Of a DNA stretch of 64,000 nt, positions 1-11,961 are shown piece by piece (the first letter of the stretch is position 1; each line of letters opens with the position of its first letter). Origin of the DNA: Alectoria sarmentosa (lineage: Eukaryota; Ascomycota; Lecanoromycetes; Lecanorales; Parmeliaceae). Under the pieces are notes generated by a model, which saw only the letters and a program-made list of their open reading frames with translations, was not told the origin of the DNA and searched no databases. The stretch covers positions 186,001 to 250,000 of the forward strand of contig WOGZ01000017.1 of assembly GCA_009733775.1 (NCBI GenBank), written 5' to 3'. The position numbers and the translations under genes are program-made.

Positions 1-89
1 GCAAGCGCTCTGATGCAGACAGTGCATCGATCTATGCTGTTGATAAGAGGAACGACGCAGACAATGCTTCGATCTACACTGTTGAATAA
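1..89 (+). CDS. 3' end of a kexin-processed repeat peptide precursor (RiPP/KEP-like), partial
   Basis: The frame starting at base 3 encodes two successive 14-residue units and then a TAA stop at 87-89. Unit 1 is KRSDADSASIYAVD (bases 3-44) and unit 2 is KRNDADNASIYTVE (45-86). Each unit begins with a dibasic Lys-Arg, the site cut by Kex2 in the Golgi, and ends with a Tyr-containing core (SIYAVD, SIYTVE). The units differ by four synonymous codon changes (cgc/agg, gat/gac, gca/gct, tat/tac) and five mostly conservative residue changes, so the peptide is better conserved than the DNA. Tandem KR-flanked Tyr-containing cores are the hallmark of fungal kexin-processed peptides, including UstA-type precursors of dikaritin RiPPs. 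The signal peptide and other repeats would lie left of the window. Coding is well supported. The RiPP class is inference; an unmodified secreted peptide or a repeat surface protein remains possible. Confidence 0.6.
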   Translation, partial: KRSDADSASIYAVDKRNDADNASIYTVE

Positions 90-1923
90 GGGCAGGTGGC
101 CATAAATGCCCGTTCTGAGTTTAGCTTACGTGATGTCTCAGAGGTTCATCCTAGTCCCCATAAACAGCAGCGAGGAGGGAGACAGATGGTATGTTGGGCA
201 TGATGGTTCGGGATTGATATCGCGCATGGGTTCGGGCAAAGCTTGATTGTTGGTGTCTGAAATGGGGCTTGGAAGGACGTGGCATACGGGGGGCAGGGGA
301 TTGATTCTTCTGTACAAGGCCGAACGAACCATCTAGCGCCTGATACACAGTCACAGTCGAACTAGAGATGCCCGTACAACTTTCGTAAAGTACTTCAGCG
401 AAGGGTTATGAGTCTGAAAAACAATATGCAAACCGTGTTATTTTATGAAACCGCCTTTCGGCGGTTGCTGAGTAAAGTATTATGCTACCGAAGTATAAAT
501 TTACGGAGGTCTGCGCCAAAAGTCCTGCACCATGCCAGGAAAAGGGTCCAGATGTCGGATATCACCCACTTTAGAGGTTGCCTGGACAATGCACTTAGAA
601 CTGTGTCGGAAATGAACCTGGCTCCAGCCCATCATGGGGCCTGAGGACCAAAGGTAGTTCTAGGGTTTCCCAGTACAGGGCAGCCTTCCGAAAGTAGGCT
701 TAGGGCTTATGCTAGCGCGGGTGCAAGAATTTTGGTGCAGACCTCCATACAAGGTAGAAACCGTGTAACTAAGTACGGTTGATCTAACTCGCAGTCACCG
801 CTCAGGTAAAGTTGATAATAATTAGCTTAACCCGGGATCTTTCTCTACGACTTATTCATATCATTACATCTTTACCTTGTTATTGTACATGCAGATTGAT
901 GCTTCTGGCTACAATTGCGATTGGCTACCTGGAGCGGATGGGGAAGAAAGTCTGATACCTTATCCACAATGAATAGTGGCCGGGTCCTCTATCTGCAGAA
1001 GCGCCTTAGAAGACGAAATGTCGAGTCGCATTGAGGTAAAGACGAAGAAGAGAAAGAAGAAGAGGAAGCAAGGAAGCCAGCAAGCTAGAAAATGAATTAC
1101 GGTCAACAGCCATTGACATGATTCAAGTAGTAGAGTAGACGAATTTGCCCGCGTTAGCATTTTCCGACTCGTGCGGCTGAAGAGTCCAAGTCCCCTAGAT
1201 CTGGCGGTCCGGCTCGGATATGCCTCACGTAGTACCCGAAAAGCAGCAGGCTAGCCAGGTGAATAAGCGGCATCTATTGGTGCCTATTTCCGTGCCAAGA
1301 GCTTACTAATTATCAGATTTTCTGGTCGCAGGGCTCCTTTTTCTTATTCCCGCTTGTAGGTTTACTAAGTCATTACGTGTATGCCATTCAAGAAGACTCC
1401 AACAACAATGCTATGGCATTGGCATGCCATCCAAAAATGCCTCATGTCTTTACATGAAAGACAGCCGGACACTAACTCAGGAGTCAGGATGCTTTCTAAA
1501 CTCCGGACACGAAAACCTGATTGACCAAGGTGGCCAAACCCAACCACTTGGCTGCTCGACCGCCGCGACCCTCTCAGAAAAAAAGGGAACAAGAAAGCAC
1601 GCATACCAGTCTACTCGAGTCTCGCTCGGATAATCGCGGACACTAACCTGATGTGAATGAATGTACATGTATCGACAAAGCCGTGTGAACGTATGAGATG
1701 CCTATGGTCAAATGGAATGTGACCTTCCTGTTCAGTAGTTGAATGAACTGACAGAGTGACTGTATTGAATGATCTTGGTGAGAATGATGATTCGCTGGCT
1801 TCTACACTACCTAACGTCAAAGAAGCCAACCCCGCCATACTCCACGTCTGCAATGGCATTCCTACCTTTCCCTATATCCAAGGGGAATGCTAGTGACTCA
1901 CAGTTGACCGCGTTTCCATTAAC
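90..1923. other. Intergenic stretch with no supported gene
   Basis: This holds the 3' flank of the repeat precursor and the 5' flank of the bZIP gene. Open frames here are short, lack conserved motifs and do not splice into longer products. A purine-rich tract at about 1030-1075 gives a spurious hydrophobic frame on the minus strand. I saw no tRNA, repeat family or DUF3328-type HxxHC motif. Confidence 0.5.
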
Positions 1924-3397
1924 ATGCCTCGGGGCCTGGATCGATCCAAAAGGTGCAAGACGAACGAGAAAAGATGGGGCGCTTTTGCTCTATCACCGCC
2001 CCACCAGGAGCAAGAGCAAATGCTATTGCCCACTCCACAGAGCCCTCAAGACCAAAAGAAAACTCGCAACCGATTAGCGCAACGCAAACATCGCCAACGT
2101 AAGTGCGTACTGCGATAATGTGCTGAGACAGGCCGCTTATGTTTTTGGGCCGTCAGGCATACGAAATGATTCTATCTTGGGGACCAATCGAGAAGGAGAA
2201 GGCACGCGAGACAGGGTGCAGTCGTTCTCGCTACCCAATCCCCCTTGGGAGGCGCCCTGGGTGAACTTGGCTCAGTCGCAAAGCGCGAGGGCTGGCGTGG
2301 AAGACCAGAACGAGTGTAAAGATCAGTTTAGGTAAAAGACATGGGATACCTATATTCGAGTCTAAGATCGAGGGTGGGAGCTGACATATATTGGGCATTA
2401 CAGCAATAACAGTATAAGAACAGGGGAGCATTCTTTCTTTCCAAATACAGGAATGGACTGCACAGGAATCATGATACCCGGACTAGACCTCTCTCAACTG
2501 ATTACACTGGAAGAGGAGTGGCCGAGTGTCCCAGACTCTCAGCACGAATTTCTGTCTCGACAATTCAGCCATAACCAGAAGAATGGCGAGATATGCTCGA
2601 CGCACCTCCCAAGTCCGGTTCATTCAGAGCAGAATCCTGGCTTCCAACACCAGCGATCTCACGAGAGACACGACAACGAGTCCAGACAACCAGTCGAAGC
2701 GGACGCAATGCAAGTCGGAATACCAAAGATAAGCCCCGGGTTTACACGAAAGGACTCTAGTGCTTCTTCCACCGCTTCCAACGAATCGCAGCAGTCCGCT
2801 CCCACCGATCCAGGAAGCGAATTCGAGCGGATCCTTGATGTCGTTGAAGAGGCCGGCTTTGACAGCATCGACATGATGGCGGCCCAATACTACTCCGCCA
2901 AGTTCAAACCCAACTCGACCTCCCAACTGGCGCAAGCCAACAGCCGCTCTCGCGACCTCCGCCGCCTCCTGCAAGCCCTGCACAAGACGGCCAAGCAATG
3001 GAGCAAGCAGGAGACGCAGGCCTACGAGGAGGAAATCGTGCGCTCCGCCAAAAGCATCTGCCTCGAGGAGCTGCGCATTTTCCGAGAGCGGCAAGCCGAC
3101 TGCCCACGCAGGCCGAGTATCTCCCGCACCGAAAGCGCTCTGGGCAGCAGCAGCACCACCAGTATGACAGGCCAGAATCGCTCCAGTGCCGGCACGGTGG
3201 ACCAGCTGCGCCAGCTGCTCCTACAAGAGGAATCCAGCCAGCCCACGCAGCAGGAGAAGCGACTGCTGCGGCAATGTCTGCCGGAGACCTGGTCCTTGCT
3301 GAGCGAACTCGCACGGAGCCCGGACTTGCCGCCGGCGCAGGTCTCGCAGGTTGTGTATGACTTTTTGCATGTGACCACTGCGAACATGACTAGATGA
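1924..3397 (+). CDS. bZIP transcription factor
   Basis: A nuclear DNA-binding regulator in three exons: 1924-2098, 2157-2331 and 2404-3397. The basic region at about residues 46-58 reads KKTRNRLAQRKHRQR, matching the N-x7-R core of fungal AP-1/Yap-like bZIP proteins. Intron 1 (2099-2156) interrupts just after it. Intron 2 (2332-2403) has a CTGAC branch site and a TTACAG acceptor and restores frame. The long last exon carries a helical region (about residues 235-335) with a FDSIDMMAAQYYSAKF-type stretch followed by an LRRLLQALHKTAKQW helix. I have seen that arrangement C-terminal in several Pezizomycotina bZIP and C6 regulators. A clear leucine heptad zipper is not obvious after intron 1, so the exon around 2157-2331 is the least certain. 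The start is also uncertain: an ATG at 2022 or an upstream exon is possible. The target genes are unknown. Confidence 0.7.
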
Positions 3398-3764
3398 TTC
3401 ATTGGGGGCTAGTGGCTAATACTTATGATGCATGGGACGGATCTCAGACGTGGCGCCGTGGGGTTGCATTCAGTGAGAGCGTGCATAGAACTAATCAACT
3501 CATAGTGTTGAGAAATTCAGGAGAAAAAGCCTCAAAAAAAAACAAAAATATGAGATTCCGAGAATATGACGGGCAGCGTATCACGTTCACAATTATTGTG
3601 TATGGCTTCGTGTCTTTGAAGATGCTAGACATGTCAGATATTCTAGAGCAAGTCTCTGCATGAGCGCTCAAATGTGAATCAAGCCATGTTAAATCACAGC
3701 AACCCAAAATGCAACCAGTCTCTCCTCATGCGGCCTTGCCCTCATGGTATGCGAATCTAAAGCA

Positions 3765-6700
3765 TCAACCATCACTCTCCATCGCGCTTCCTATGGAGTC
3801 CTTCCCCGATCCCTCGTCGAGCCCCGTCCCCTCCTCGGATGGCTCAGCCATTGCCTGCTTCAAAGCAATATCCTGCCAACCCTCGCCCCCAGTCTGCAAC
3901 ACCGAATCGAAATCGGTCCTATTTGGGAACCATCTCTCCCTTCTCGTATGAGCTTTACTACCACCTTCGAGCGCTGCACGGCTAGCTCGCGTAGTCCGCT
4001 GCCTTTTGCCATTCTTGCCTGGTTGCGAGAACAAAGAGCTTAGTAGTCGCCGTTGCTCTTCTAGTCTGAGATCGTAGGAGACGATAGAGCGTACGTAGGG
4101 CGCGAGATCTTCGGTAATGATGGACAGTGATCCGTCAAATGTCGATATCTGAGGGCCCTTTGGGATACCAAGAACTGGTTTGTAAGACCTTGCGATAGGC
4201 TCAAAGACCGCCGCTTGGTATAACCTCGCGTTTGGTCTTTCAGAACGACGGTCTTGCATGTTTTCAGTGATCTTGTCAATTATCGTCTCATCGCTGAATG
4301 GGGGGTCACGTGGGTGCACTAATTGCCTTGCACAAGCCGTGATTGTGAAGGCTATCGCTTCGGTCACACCAGTCTGGTCAATGACGGGATCTGCTTGAAG
4401 AAGACCAAACCCTTCAACAGAGTTGCTGCGCGCTTTCTCCGTGAGCTCGGGCTGAGCAGTATCAATTGAGACCTGAAATGTTCAGTACTAGGGGCTAGAT
4501 ATGATGCACTATTGACTTACCATATCAGAGTTCAGGGGAATGCGACCTGGGAAAGTGTCTGCCGCACTGAGGGTTTCGGCTACCTGATCAAGAGCTTGCA
4601 ATTGCTGGAGAGCCAACTTCTGCGACGATCCCTCTTGAGTGGCCGATGGCAAAATATATGCTTCACAAGCTCCAACGTCTAGACCCCATCCATACCAAGC
4701 TTTCGAAAGAATCTCCATTTCCTGATTTATAGACCGTTCTGCCAGATATGTCTGATGTTCGCCACTCAGCCAGCCCATACCGGTCTGATACGTTCCCTCG
4801 CTGACGACGCGCAACGATTCTCGGTTCTGGTCACTGGAGTTTGTTGAAGGTGATTTTATCAGCATCCATTCGAGGCCTCCTTTGGTGTCACCAATCGCCA
4901 TTTGGCAGAAGAAGTTGAGCTCAGTCATCGATGCCCGCAGATCAGAGCCTTTGGATTTGTATAAATTGGAGACTGCGTCGCGTGGGAGTAAGTGGCCTTC
5001 GTTGCAAGCCACGAGCAATAAAAAATCTGTGGCTAGCTGCTGTGGAGGGGGGGTGAAACGCAGAATAGCATATAAGACCATGTCTTCTAATGGGAGCAAG
5101 CCTTCGTCCGTACATGTCATTATTATAGGTCGCTTGGACTGTACGATTAATTCGAGAGTAGTGGCCCAAAATGTCTTGTCCTCGTCGAAGAGTACGTCGA
5201 CCTCCTCTAGGAGGATCAGAGACTGCTTGTGACTGTGTTGCTTTCGTGAATGATCATTCTTGGGGTTCATTTCCGGTATTTTCGGTGTCTTTTTCGGATG
5301 GCTTTTCTTTGGTGCTCCTTTAGATTTGAAGAACGAATTCATGGTTCCCTGTCGTCCGGAATCCAGGTCTTGCTTCAGTTTTTCACTCAACAGGTTCATA
5401 GTCTCCGCCTCCTCTTTGGCTTCTGCACCTTGATCTGAATGGGCATGCTTCACAAGATGATTTCGAGTCATGTCGCCCACCTTGTCTAAAATGTCTCTGC
5501 CGCTTCTCCGGCTGCCACCATTAATTTCGAAAACTTCGAAGCCAAGTTCCCGAGCAACAGCATGCGCGGCAGCAGTCTTCCCACACCCATGCGGACCACT
5601 AATGACGACAGCGTTGGTAACTCGCTCGCCGTTGCCTGACTTCCCTGCATCTCTGGAACAGATTACCGACTTTCTCAGCATCGTATCTGTAGCCTGACGG
5701 TCTTCAGAGTCTGTGACCTGGTTCATTTCGTTGGCTTCCTCATCGCTAGATAGCACAAAGCCATCTAGCTCTTCTGCTCTTCTTCTCTTTCTCTTCGTAG
5801 TAGCCCTTCGAGAGGATATGGAGGAATCTCTAGTCTTTGAAGTATCACTGGCCCGAAAATCAACAGAATTGATTGTCAAGGCTTTCAGCCAGTCTCGAAG
5901 AATGAGGACTTCACGGCCTGCTTGCAGAACTTGATCGGCGTAGGCTGGTGCGTATTTATGCACCCAATCTTGATTCTCACAATCGAAATTATCAAACGCA
6001 GTTAGAGAGGTCGCAACTTCCTTATATACGTGCCGTACAGCAGGATGGGGTGTGCTTTGAGTCATTTGTGAGTTGCCCAATTCATCTTCGTCCCGTCTGT
6101 CATTCGCGTCTTGGTATGGCGTCGGGAGCCTGCTCGCAATTCTCCGGCGTATAACTTGCTGCAGCTCACGACCGGTCAGGATTCGGCGAAGAGGCCGCCG
6201 AAATTCGCGCCACTCCCGAGAATGGACTCTTCTAGATACTTCGTCATCGCTTCGATAAGCCTGAACAGCATCGATGTATGGCGTTAAAATTTGCTCCTCT
6301 TTTGGTATGCGAATTTCCGCATCCTTCATCTTTCGATGAGCTTTTGGTGCGTGGGAAACATGGGGTGTTGGGGGAGACGTCTCAGCGGAGTCATAGTCTT
6401 GTCTAACATGAACCATACCTTCGGGAGGCCACAAAGGCTCCATTGCACCAGGAAATCGAGATATTCGAGCATGATCAGAGCGGAATGTATTGCCTCCAAG
6501 CTCGAAGATTCTAGCGGAGGTTTCTGAAATACCTTGAGGCTTGCTTGTGACTCTCGCCTTTGTAGGGCTGCCGATTTTTCGTTTTGGTGTCATAGGGCGG
6601 TCTCCTGCTCCAGCTGCCTTTTCATCATTGCTCAGTGCTAATCCCTGTTGGCATTGGTCACGCCGGGGCCCTCCAAGAAAGAATGGATGCGTTGCTTTTG

Positions 6701-7499
6701 GAGGTTCTGGCGGTCTTTTGGGTATTGAGTTTGCAGGACTCAGGTTGCTGGCTGAGCCTGACAGGATATTTACAATCTTGCGTCCCACGCAAGAACGAGA
6801 CTGGGCATCTGTGCCGTAGCTGATACTGGCCACCAGCGTCTTGGGAGCTGTCTCTGCCTTTGCGGGCTTCCTTCCACGCTTGTGCTTCGCGTCCGGTACG
6901 AGGGCTTTTGCTTTGGGAGACCCCAACTTGCCATCAGGGCGAACTCTCAACATCTTCTTCGGCGGAGTCTTCGCAATTTTTTCGGGCACGTATGGACCTG
7001 AAGCTTTTGAATTCTCCTCGGCTGAAGGCAAGTCTGCGCTCCTACGGTGGGAAGCATCGGGATCAGAGCCATTTCGACTTCTGCCCCGTACTGACACGTT
7101 TGATCCATTACTGACTTTTCTTCCCGGGTTCCAGAAAATCCTACCAATTCTGCTTTCGCCCTGATCGCCTGGAGATGTTTGTGTGGCATTCGACCCTAAC
7201 AGTGCCCCAGAAGCGGCAGCATTCAGCTGGTCCATCCAATTATTTGTCTCCAGCTGGTCTATTACAGCGGGTTCCCGACTAGATGATTCGATCCTCTGCC
7301 TTTGGCGGCGATTGTCGTTCACACCAAAGCCTGTCTGCATAGAGCGTCCGGCAGCTGCTTGAATTTAGCCTCAGATATTGTTTTGAAGTGACACCAGGGT
7401 GATATGGAATTAATGTCGAGAGAACTCACTGGCCTGAGGCATAAATAAAGGATGCACGCTTTGCCCATTGTCATTGGCCATGCTCACGAGCACAGCCAT
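3765..7499 (-). CDS. elg1: Elg1/ATAD5-type AAA+ protein, PCNA-unloading RFC-like complex large subunit
   Basis: Large subunit of the alternative RFC clamp loader that, in yeast and man (Elg1, ATAD5), unloads PCNA from replicated DNA and limits telomere lengthening and genome instability. Exons 7430-7499, 4521-7354 and 3765-4472 keep frame and give 1203 residues. The first intron (7355-7429) adds a short N-terminus containing VHPLFMPQA. The first ~450 residues are basic, Ser/Lys-rich and disordered, as in orthologues. The AAA+ module starts near residue 605 with Walker A GPHGCGKT, then GFEVFEINGGSRRSGRDIL. Walker B is near residue 735 (LILLEEVDVLFDED), followed by KRPIIMTCTDE. The C-terminal exon matches the helical collar region. 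It shares about 305 bp of upstream DNA with the divergent gene starting at 7805. Family assignment is firm; the exact start (7499 or Met7 at 7481) is not. Confidence 0.88.
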
Positions 7500-7804
7500 T
7501 TAGTCCTTTTTATCACTGCCAGCGAGCATATTTGTCCCAAGCTTGACGGGATTAGATCAGGGAAAGTATCTTGATGCGCAACAGAAAGGTTAATGTGAGT
7601 TAGAGAAGGCTGGTTCCAGATTTTGTAGTGAAGCCTTTCCCAATTTCTCCTTGTGAAGTAATGTGCACTTTCTCTCAGTCTCCGTCACTCGACGCGCTTC
7701 GCGTTAATCACTATTAGGGCGCTAGGGTAAACTTCGGAAGCGCTACGTCTATCCACAAACTTTTTGAGTTGATTGGCATTCTGCAAGTCTTATGCTCTTG
7801 ATCA
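7500..7804. promoter_or_regulatory. Shared divergent promoter region
   Basis: About 305 bp separate the start of the Elg1 gene (-) from the next gene (+). There is no coding frame in it, so both core promoters and 5' UTRs must lie here. No specific binding site can be named from sequence alone. Confidence 0.5.
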
Positions 7805-10608
7805 GTGGAAAGTTCTTATGGCTCCTGGAGGAGGTTCGGCATTACCGAAAAAATGATACCAAACCCATATCTCCTGGCGGAAATACCACAGGATCTTAAT
7901 GGCTTACTGGGCAATGTACTTGCTGCCGATGTTTATGCTGTTGTAGGATCAAAGAAGCGAAAGAGATCAGAGCTTGCCATAGCAATTGACCGCCAGGGGA
8001 TCAATATCTTTGATGTGAGCCTACGTTCCATGATTCAAGGCTACTCCGATTTAGCTAACAAGTCATAAAGGTCCAGTCGTCAAAGCTGGTTACATCCTAT
8101 GCCCTATCTCCGCGGGCTGTCTTTACCTGCCCACCATCCTCTGTTCGATTCCGCCGGCGAGGAGATGAGCCTGCTCGAAGATACACATACTGCTCAGTCA
8201 CGTCCCCAAATCCTCAAATCCTCTGCTTTTCCGAATCTTCCAATGCAGAGATCACAACTACATCAATCAATCTAAGCAAGGAAGCCGCGCCGGTAATACA
8301 TTTGGATACCTTTGAGGCTGCTTCTGGGAACCAATTATTCGCGTTGCACAAGGATGGGACGGTTTCTTGCTACTCAAAAGGCTTGGAGACTGAGGAATGG
8401 AATTCAAATATCAATGCTGACGCCTCAAATCTGGTTTCAGTGCCGGCCATACAGGCAGCAGCAATTTTGAGCGTTCATCAAGCTCGTAAAACAATCTTGA
8501 AGAGTAGAGAGGATGTTCTGGCAATTTTTGGGCCAGATGAAGATGCGGTCGATCGCAGCCTTCTGCTCGTCATGACTCGTTCTCCAACAAACGATGCCAA
8601 CAGCGATGCTGGGACGCTGGAATTACGAATCTTCCACATCAGAATCGCCGATGAAGACAAAAATGGTCTCGCAATAGGCGCTGGATCAAAGCTACGACCG
8701 TTGGCGACGCTAGCCATGCCCGAGCCGAGTCTTTTCATTTCGAAGTCGTCTCAGATCACAATTCATGCTGCGAGTGGGACAATCTATCAGGACGCAGAGG
8801 GTGCATTGGCTGTATACGACCTGACTGGATCTGCTCCCCGTATTATTCATACGGTCGTCCGGAACGACGCCTTCTCGTACTTGCGACTGTCGCCCGATTT
8901 GGTAGCCTCCAGCAGAGGCACTTCCCTCTCTATTATGGACCTTCCATATGGTTCTCTTCAGGACGAGGGTACTATGACACTGAATTCCGAAGCCAAGATC
9001 ACCCAGAAGTCAAGAAAACCCAAGGAGACACTAACGACAACCGAAAACGTGCGGCTTTTGTCGTATTTCGCCCCCTCGGATGTTATGGTCGCGCTTGATG
9101 GACGGCATTTATTGGCAGTCCAGTTATTCACGACTCTGAAATCAGGTGGATCTCGAAAGCGCAAAAGAGAGGGTCTGCTTGTGAACTCCATTGGCCGTGG
9201 CTCTTCATCAACGAATGAGGCCCCTCCAACGTCTGGCGGATCAGGCCGCAAGATCAAGTCTCTAGGCTCCTATCTACCATCTTTTGATAGTAATGATTGG
9301 AAAAGTCAGAAGACTGCCCTGGACCGGTACCTCGCCGAAAACGATAAAAATGAATTCGAGAGGCTGATGGCCACTGCTCTGGGTATGAAGGCCACCGAGG
9401 AAGACAAACAAATGTCAAATTCTGGAGGTAGAAATCATGTCGACCAGCACGCAGTCAGCTACATCCTGAAAGCTATGTTTTCGGTAGACCAGGCTTCCCT
9501 TGATGTCGATACAGCTGGTGATCATCCCAGGAGTTTGGATATCCGTTTCTTCCCACACAGAATCGGCACCTGGTTGATTGACAAGGGTCTCCTCAACCTA
9601 AGTCAAATTGAAATATCATTGAAACAGTATGGTGCACTTCCGATTACTTCAAAGCTGGCGACAGGGTCGCTGATCCGAGCCTTCGCAAAGTTTGATTCAT
9701 CGCTAGAGACCCTTCTGTGTATTTTAGCCAGTCCTGTCCCTTTGAGCTCACAAGAGCTTGTCCACGTTTTTGAGATCGTTACACAGAGTCCGAACGCTGA
9801 GACCACAGATATTCAACGACTCTTGATCAATGGTGACCGAGAAGACGACAGCGGTAATAATGAAAAATTGCAGCTTGTCAATTGGCAAAACCCCGATCCC
9901 CTGCCGTCATCCCCTCCAATCCTCCCTGATAACAACCTAATTCGCCGTTTACTGAGTCCCACCATGAAGAGACTATACGCTTGCCCCTCTTCTTCTGTAT
10001 CTCGGGCCCTCAAGAGAGAGCTGTCGACTCCGCAGCTGCGCACACTCGTGGATACCTTGCGAATGGAGATTGCTCGAAGCGGATGGCTTTCCCCGTACGA
10101 AGACAGCCGGGAGACTCTGGATCTCGATAACCAAGACGACAACCAGATGTGTGTCATAGCACACCTCCTCAACTGTGTCATTGACAGCCTTGGGACCGGT
10201 GGCTGGATACTAGGCAATTCAATATCCGACGACCTGACAGAGACTGCCGATACCATAGCATACATGAAAGCGGAGATTTCAGCGGCACTGGAAGGGATCG
10301 AAGAAGCCACGTATCTTAAGGGTATGCTAGGGGAGATGCTACTCTGTGGCAAGGACACTCTCAATTCTTCCGGGAAACAGTCGAGGACTAACGAAGCTGA
10401 GCTTCCAGCCCTTTCAGCAAAGCCCTTGACTATAGCTCTCGACGAAGAAGACTCTCAACTTCTACCATTAGGTCTCAAGCCTGCACCGGTTGTCTCGATG
10501 ATCAAAGTTGGCGCTGGTGGTGAGCTCATAAAGCGAAGCAGGAGGGATATCGGGAGGCTTAAGAGTAAGATGGTGGGGAAATATAGCTTTGATCGTATCA
10601 TGATATAG
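7805..10608 (+). CDS. Putative nucleolar Utp8/NOL11-like protein
   Basis: Two exons, 7805-8014 and 8071-10608, joined by a 56-nt phase-0 intron, give 915 residues. Met17 (7853) is an equally good start. The N-terminal half has short beta-strand/turn segments of a propeller type (for example ELAIAIDRQGINIFDV and VQSSKLVTSYALSP across the splice, then FTCPPSSVRF and RYTYCSV). It then has a basic linker (SRKRKREG) and a long helical C-terminal half ending in KYSFDRIMI. This layout, and the fungal homologues I recall, suggest Utp8 of the t-UTP/SSU processome (human NOL11), which acts in rDNA transcription and 18S pre-rRNA processing in the nucleolus. The protein is longer than yeast Utp8 and no diagnostic catalytic motif exists, so the name is tentative. 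It shares a divergent promoter with Elg1. Confidence 0.6.
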
Positions 10609-10809
10609 ACCATGACATCAACATACAATTCCGACCGGCCCACCGCTGTGCTATAAACAGTGATTTGGATAGCTTCACGCTTTCCAAGCTAACACTCGAG
10701 TGCTTAAGCCGTAGCCATCGCCTGCTTCTGTCTATCCTTCCTTGACGCAGAAAGTAAATGCGACCCTCTACCATCTCCTCCCTGCCCCAGCCCACCATCA
10801 ACCACAAAC

Positions 10810-11619
10810 TCATCTCTCCCCCCCTTCCACAATCTCCACTACTGGGAAAGCAGCTGTATATCTACTCCTTTCCAACCCACCATGGACCACCTCCTCCGGC
10901 CATGTCTCCGCAAACTCCGCGTCCTTTATGTCGGCCCATCTAACTTCCACACCTTCGACGCCTCCCATCTCGCTAGCGATATCTATTGGTGCTTTTTTCA
11001 CTTTATCTTCGCCCTTCTGTTTTCTCAAAGTTTCCACCCTCCGCCGTCTCCTCTCTGCATTCACTATCCTTTCCTCCGATGGCCCTTTTTCTTGCAGCTG
11101 CAGCACAGCCGCCAGGTCAGCGACGCTGTTGGCTTTTTGATCCATAAGGACTTTTCCGCGTCTTTTCTTCGGTAGTAATGAGCCCTTCCATTTCCCTTCC
11201 GTCTCTGTAATAATATCCAGCGGATAACTTGTCTCATGCAATATCCTGAACTCCCTCAACTGCCTAAACGCTGCCAACCCCGCATGTTGACTTGGGAAGT
11301 ACACCATGCAGAACGGGTTCCATAGATCTTTCCGTAACCTTGGGGGTACGGTTTTCTTGCCGAGGAAGGGAAGTTGGGAGAGCGAGGCGGCGTTGTTGAG
11401 GTGGCGGGTTAGGGAGTAAACGACTTGGTTTGTTCGGATATTATTGTAGAAGTAGATATGCTGGCCGTAGTGGACGGTTTGGGTGGGAGTTTCGGAGGTG
11501 GGCAACGGGATGCCTTTCTCTATAGGCTTGCGGATGAGGAGGGTGTTTGGCGGAAAAGGTGCCTTTGGCAGTCTGGTGACGGGGCGACTCAAGAACTTGA
11601 TACCGGAAGGGCTGGCCAT
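10810..11619 (-). CDS. mhr1: Mitochondrial large ribosomal subunit protein mL67 (Mhr1 family)
   Basis: A single-exon frame of 269 residues. The conserved core reads IYFYNNIRTNQVVYSLTRHL, then LPFLGKKTVPPRLRKDLWNP and FCMVYFPSQHAGLAAFRQLR, in line with yeast Mhr1 (VYIFRNLEYGQVLYS, then RPSLRRDIWKCMCVV). In yeast the protein is a mitoribosomal subunit and also takes part in mitochondrial DNA recombination. The start gives a basic N-terminus (FLSRPVTRLPKAPFPP) suited to mitochondrial import. A C-terminal Arg/Lys-rich helix (NAERRRRRVETLRKQKGEDK) and an acidic tail extend it a little beyond yeast Mhr1. It is convergent with the upstream gene (about 200 bp apart) and divergent from the UVRAG homologue (342 bp). 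Confidence 0.75.
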   Translation of the reverse strand: MASPSGIKFLSRPVTRLPKAPFPPNTLLIRKPIEKGIPLPTSETPTQTVHYGQHIYFYNNIRTNQVVYSLTRHLNNAASLSQLPFLGKKTVPPRLRKDLWNPFCMVYFPSQHAGLAAFRQLREFRILHETSYPLDIITETEGKWKGSLLPKKRRGKVLMDQKANSVADLAAVLQLQEKGPSEERIVNAERRRRRVETLRKQKGEDKVKKAPIDIASEMGGVEGVEVRWADIKDAEFAETWPEEVVHGGLERSRYTAAFPVVEIVEGGER

Positions 11620-11961
11620 CTACTGGTCTTGGAGATGGACAATTGATTGCCTTGATTCACAACGTGCCCTTGGCGACACAAAACTTCAAAGAAAGTGAGT
11701 TCTCAATCCGGAGCTCTTTCGCGAGCGCGCAATCGGGCCGCGAAATCTCTCGGCTACGGATACAGAAACTTTTATGTAGACACTCAGCATGTGACAACTC
11801 GCATTTGATGTTTACTTTTTGCACATGTCCCCTTTTTCTTTGATTCTGAACGATATAGAGTCTAAGTATCTGCATCTGCCGAATTAACCCTTACGAGTCA
11901 CGAATGATGTCTTGCACTCCTCTGAGGTCACCACGAATCCAGTGCGCGGCACCTCTCCGTT
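11620..11961. promoter_or_regulatory. Divergent promoter region between mL67 and UVRAG homologue
   Basis: 342 bp between two divergent starts with no supported frame. It must carry both 5' UTRs and core promoters. No motif is distinctive enough to name. Confidence 0.4.

Noticed and set aside
1..2000. UstY (DUF3328) oxidase next to the repeat precursor
   Set aside because: No HxxHC pair or fitting frame is visible to the right of the precursor; any such gene would be outside the window.
2624..3402. Long frames opposite and offset to the bZIP last exon
   Set aside because: Shadow frames of the GC-rich coding exon, without motifs or splice continuity.
10742..11175. Plus-strand frames over the mL67 gene
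   Set aside because: Antisense shadows of a well-supported single-exon gene.
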